Below are positions 5,279-5,911 of a stretch of 5,911 nucleotides of DNA, piece by piece. The notes under the pieces were generated by a model. The model saw only the letters and a program-made list of their open reading frames with translations, was not told the DNA's origin and did not search any database. This stretch comes from CAYGZT01 sp964354445 (lineage in GTDB: Bacteria; Patescibacteriota; Minisyncoccia; UBA6257; JAGOQP01): positions 1 to 5,911 of the forward strand of contig CAYGZT010000022.1 of NCBI GenBank assembly GCA_964354445.1, given 5' to 3'. A program made the position numbers and the translations under genes. Each line of letters opens with the position of its first letter. Position 1 is the first letter of the stretch.

Positions 5279-5911
5279 ATGTCGCGAAAGAAACACAAAA
5301 TTCCAAAACCCGCGCCCGTAAAAAAACTCGGACAGGAGACACTCTACAGTATCTGGGGGCTTCTGTTTTGCGCAGCCGCTGTCGTGATGACGCTTGCCGC
5401 ATTTCAAAGTGCCGGAAGCATCGGTGAAGTCCTGTGGCGTGCATTTTCATACATGCTGGGATGGGGGTATGTGTTCTTGCCCATCACGCTGCTTGGCATC
5501 GGCATCAATTTTCTGGTCCGGCAGAAGGAGGCGCCGCTGCACGCAACGGTATGGCTGGGAGCGCTCTTGTTTCTCGCGTCGGTCCTTGGATTTATAGATG
5601 TTGTCGCTCCTTATTGGGGAGGTGTTGTCGGCAACATCGCAGGATATCCCCAAAACTGGTTCGGCAGTGTTGCATGGGGAGTTATTACATTCGCACTGAC
5701 GATCATCGGCATTCTAGTCGTTTTCGACCGCCCGCTGCGCATTCAGCTCAAAACTCCAAAACCGGAGGGTGAAGAAAAGGAGAAAAAACCAATCTTTGTG
5801 ACAACTGCACCGCCACAGAAAGCGGAAACGGCTCCTCTCTCCCAGCAGGAAGAAGACGTGACGATAAGCAGCCCGAAAGAAGCACCGACCAAAATGCTCC
5901 AAAAAGACGCG
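5279..5911 (+). CDS. ftsK: FtsK/SpoIIIE-type DNA translocase, N-terminal membrane domain (runs off the right edge)
   Basis: FtsK proteins anchor at the division septum and pump chromosomal DNA with a C-terminal hexameric motor. The 211 residues seen here are the membrane anchor and the start of the linker. A basic N-terminus (MSRKKHKIPKPAPVKK, 1-16) precedes four hydrophobic segments at about 23-42, 57-80, 89-109 and 128-149, the 4-TM arrangement of the family. WGLLF, the glycine-rich loop PYWGGVVGNIAG (111-122) and the basic exit DRPLRI (150-155) are typical. A charged Pro/Glu/Lys-rich linker follows (about 159-211). The Walker motifs and gamma domain would lie beyond the edge, so the family call rests on the anchor alone; another 4-TM protein is possible but less likely. 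The ATG at 5279 is chosen because an in-frame ATG at 5198 sits in the predicted -10 and would add a Cys/Arg-rich tail. There is no clear Shine-Dalgarno site. Confidence 0.82.
   Translation, partial: MSRKKHKIPKPAPVKKLGQETLYSIWGLLFCAAAVVMTLAAFQSAGSIGEVLWRAFSYMLGWGYVFLPITLLGIGINFLVRQKEAPLHATVWLGALLFLASVLGFIDVVAPYWGGVVGNIAGYPQNWFGSVAWGVITFALTIIGILVVFDRPLRIQLKTPKPEGEEKEKKPIFVTTAPPQKAETAPLSQQEEDVTISSPKEAPTKMLQKDA

Noticed and set aside
5143..5772. Plus-strand and minus-strand frames overlapping the ftsK region (5143-5427, 5434-5772, 5178-5450)
   Set aside because: They are out of frame with the hydrophobic 4-TM reading and show Arg/Ser/Cys-rich composition typical of non-coding frames.
1..5911. 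tRNA, rRNA, CRISPR array, insertion sequence, toxin-antitoxin or phage genes
   Set aside because: I looked on both strands and saw no cloverleaf, no regularly spaced exact repeats, no transposase motif and no terminal inverted repeats. Every stretch over about 150 bases is covered by a gene.

Overview
The window carries seven genes and is chromosomal. It most resembles a Candidate Phyla Radiation (Patescibacteria/Parcubacteria) genome. That placement is an inference from compact gene packing, small proteins, few Shine-Dalgarno sites and the gene mix; no rRNA or marker phylogeny is available here. The coding regions are moderately GC-rich. I see no mobile element, CRISPR array, tRNA or rRNA.

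Layout. The left block (1-3018) is entirely on the minus strand. Read in transcription order it holds: a YkuK-like RNase H-fold protein (3018-2539), a DEDDy 3'-5' exonuclease 16 nt downstream (2522-1959), an intrinsic terminator (1924-1893), a 7-bp degenerate tandem repeat (1889-1848), a group I cysteine desulfurase (1832-627), and the N-terminal 198 residues of an HtrA/DegP serine protease that leaves the left edge (595-1). The protease promoter lies inside the last codons of the desulfurase gene. From 3019 to 3164 is a divergent promoter region. To its right, a single plus-strand gene of unknown function (3165-3737) has the only strong Shine-Dalgarno site of the window and ends at a hairpin terminator. 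It converges on a minus-strand phosphomannomutase/phosphoglucomutase (5165-3786). Divergent from that gene, with overlapping promoter elements, is the 4-TM amino-terminal part of an FtsK/SpoIIIE DNA translocase (5279-5911, cut by the right edge).

Functions. The set is mostly housekeeping: sulfur transfer from cysteine (for Fe-S clusters or tRNA thiolation), extracytoplasmic protein quality control, nucleic-acid processing by two RNase H-fold enzymes in one operon, sugar-phosphate interconversion for surface glycans, and chromosome translocation at division. Only the two nucleases are clearly arranged as an operon. The main novelty candidate is the unknown 190-residue protein at 3165-3737. Other points of interest are the heptad repeat, the paired TTGACATC promoter elements, the overlapping manB/ftsK promoters, and active-site departures in the exonuclease and the phosphohexomutase.
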